The notes under the pieces are model-generated. The model had not been told where the DNA came from. It made no database searches and was given only the letters and a program-made list of their open reading frames with translations. From assembly GCA_947644475.1 (NCBI GenBank), contig CANRZQ010000182.1, forward strand, positions 1 through 5,953: DNA of 5,953 nucleotides. The letters are read 5' to 3'. Positions within the stretch are counted from its first letter, which is position 1. Each line of letters starts with the position of its first letter. This DNA comes from an uncultured Muribaculaceae bacterium. Lineage in GTDB: Bacteria; Bacteroidota; Bacteroidia; Bacteroidales; Muribaculaceae. This document shows, one piece after another, positions 5,601 through 5,953 of the stretch. The position numbers and the translations under genes were made by a program.

Positions 5601-5935
5601 TCGGCAGCAAGGTCGTTATTGCCCCACAGCACGGCTGCGCCCAGGAAGCAGGTCCATGCCTTGCCGTCGCCGTTGGCGTCGATTTTGGAGAATTGCGCAA
5701 GTTCGTAAGTGTCGAAAGTGAAGTCGCAGGGAGGCGTCACGGACTGTGCCGCGCGGGCACGCGGTGCGGCAAGCCTTGCATTTTTGCCCTGAACGGCTTC
5801 GACATGTGTGCCAAGTGCTGCGTGTGCTCCGGAAGCCGGAGTGGCTGCCGCCTTGATTTTCTGCGGCGCGCCGGGGGCTGCGGAAGCGATAGTGGCTACC
5901 GACAGGGCCAGAAGTCCGGTAAGAAGTTTTTTCAT
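2621..5935 (-). CDS. Large multidomain T9SS-secreted adhesin-like protein
   Basis: This 1104-residue exported protein has a signal peptide (MKKLLTGLLALSVATIASA, cut probably after residue 19) and a low-complexity Ala-rich segment (20-68). Then come two related jelly-roll domains (about 70-212 and 236-381) joined by a Pro/Asp/Glu linker (215-235), an FN3-like domain (386-485), a third jelly-roll with Asp-rich loops (488-650), a CARDB-like domain (652-757), and a second FN3 whose first strands (761-790) are separated from the rest (972-1030) by a fourth, choice-of-anchor-J/cleaved-adhesin-like jelly-roll (793-967). The end (1034-1104) is a type A T9SS sorting domain with PVKVYGIDG (1061-1069) and SPGVYLVSVSNKVVKVIVR. 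GYNVYRDGVKI (976-986) resembles gingipain and hemagglutinin repeats. I see no peptidase or glycosidase catalytic motif, so adhesion, glycan or host-protein binding is the likely but unproven role. The start follows an A/T-rich leader without Shine-Dalgarno; the promoter lies outside the window. Domain borders are by eye. Confidence 0.9.
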   Translation of the reverse strand: MKKLLTGLLALSVATIASAAPGAPQKIKAAATPASGAHAALGTHVEAVQGKNARLAAPRARAAQSVTPPCDFTFDTYELAQFSKIDANGDGKAWTCFLGAAVLWGNNDLAADDWLVSVPVNVVKGAKYKITINAKSASANDKQRFELMAGNAATADAMTTTVIAPTTVAVYDYDTFEGEFTAAETGECFFGIHAISDKGGMTFYVKSMSISAAEGGEPVGPDPVDPDPEEPVVAETVFSEDFANGIDGLTIINANDDSNTWIKSSGAICCWTSSATGTDDWAIIPDVALQPGRTYTLSLDAKAMTKTAPETFEVMIGSAPEVEAMTITAISSATVEATTYTAYSGEFTVPAAGTYNIGIHCISPTHSFGGLYIANLKITAPELAADRPSKVTSLDFTEAVPGEVTITWDAVTTDINGVSLKDGDVTYSVYLVGNTNMTLVKDGIKECTYTYRAVAEGTQKFMQYVVYANTDRGESDGESTKFAPVGTPYTNYAITCEADLDKYILGLDYSGKATAGIYGDDDFDELASQDNDDFYLGFYGQAYGAYGSIFTGKIALDGMKNPTLSFHTYNLGLDGDDDLNEIKVTVTDMATGVATDMPLTVVSETGATDAWNLVQFSLSGFAGKTVMVHITAVTKAAYYTFIDNIVIGDLADNDLEASYISVPATVNAGEAFDVAVTVKNLGAQTAEDFTVSVYADDALFDKQEGHNLASGATAIFTARYATKAIDEAPVRFHATVEFDGDMVGANNRTSDATVEIIKAALPAVTDLEATNANGTVTLAWSEPDLDAAPCDPITESFEDGEAFSDQFGEWTFVDVDAQPVGGISTIDMPGIEPGKTTGSFWIWDTNLVYDSLSGARTGKKFLFSLFRYDDKQVDDWAISPDLDGSAQTITFYAKSYTSTYRERIEVYYSTGSTSPADFILIRAAESVLPYWEEYKVDLPEGARHFAIRSMNAGGYRLSIDDVTYIPAGNANLDLVGYNVYRDGVKINDEPVEENEFTDESARPGESYNYVVTAIYTKGESGASNNVAVDCKELGIGDAALTSVAINAGVGSIRVDGAQGCPVKVYGIDGIAAFDGIAGGTLEIAVSPGVYLVSVSNKVVKVIVR

Positions 5936-5953
5936 AAAATTTGTTTTTTTTAA

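Overview
The window looks like a chromosomal segment from a Bacteroidales bacterium, most likely Muribaculaceae-like (the family is an inference). Three things point there. Two proteins end in type IX secretion (T9SS) sorting tails. The promoters match the Bacteroidota -7 box TAnnTTTG. Starts are preceded by A/T-rich sequence rather than clear Shine-Dalgarno sites.

Layout. Bases 1-69 are the 3' end of a plus-strand gene for a T9SS-secreted protein, followed by a strong terminator (103-140). Bases 141-682 hold no convincing gene. They contain an A/T-rich repeat present in two tandem copies, the first interrupted by a G/C-rich, hairpin-ended insertion of about 250 bp (254-504) that looks like a non-autonomous mobile element. 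Bases 683-1839 are a minus-strand two-gene operon, tsaE then birA, overlapping by one base and driven by a good Bacteroidota promoter at 1859-1889. Divergent from it is a small, A/T-rich plus-strand gene (1964-2275) for a MNT-type nucleotidyltransferase, the antitoxin half of HEPN/MNT systems. Its ATGA overlap leads only into a 10-codon stub where the HEPN toxin gene would be expected. Bases 2276-2561 hold no gene. They contain a 154-bp imperfect inverted repeat with two hairpins per arm (2346-2499), resembling a REP/BIME element, and probable terminators. Bases 2621-5935 encode, on the minus strand, a 1104-residue multidomain secreted protein with signal peptide, four jelly-roll-like domains, FN3 and CARDB-like domains, and a C-terminal T9SS tail. 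It ends at a perfect 16-bp-stem terminator.

How the parts relate. The tsaE-birA pair is housekeeping: tRNA t6A modification and biotin attachment. The two secreted proteins at the window ends share an export route but are not in one operon. The intergenic elements and the orphan MNT gene are the accessory part: transposed or decaying DNA between stable genes. I see no intact new defence system. The most notable signals are the toxin-less MNT gene, the inverted-repeat element whose arms differ by paired base changes, and the insertion whose empty site survives in the neighbouring repeat copy.
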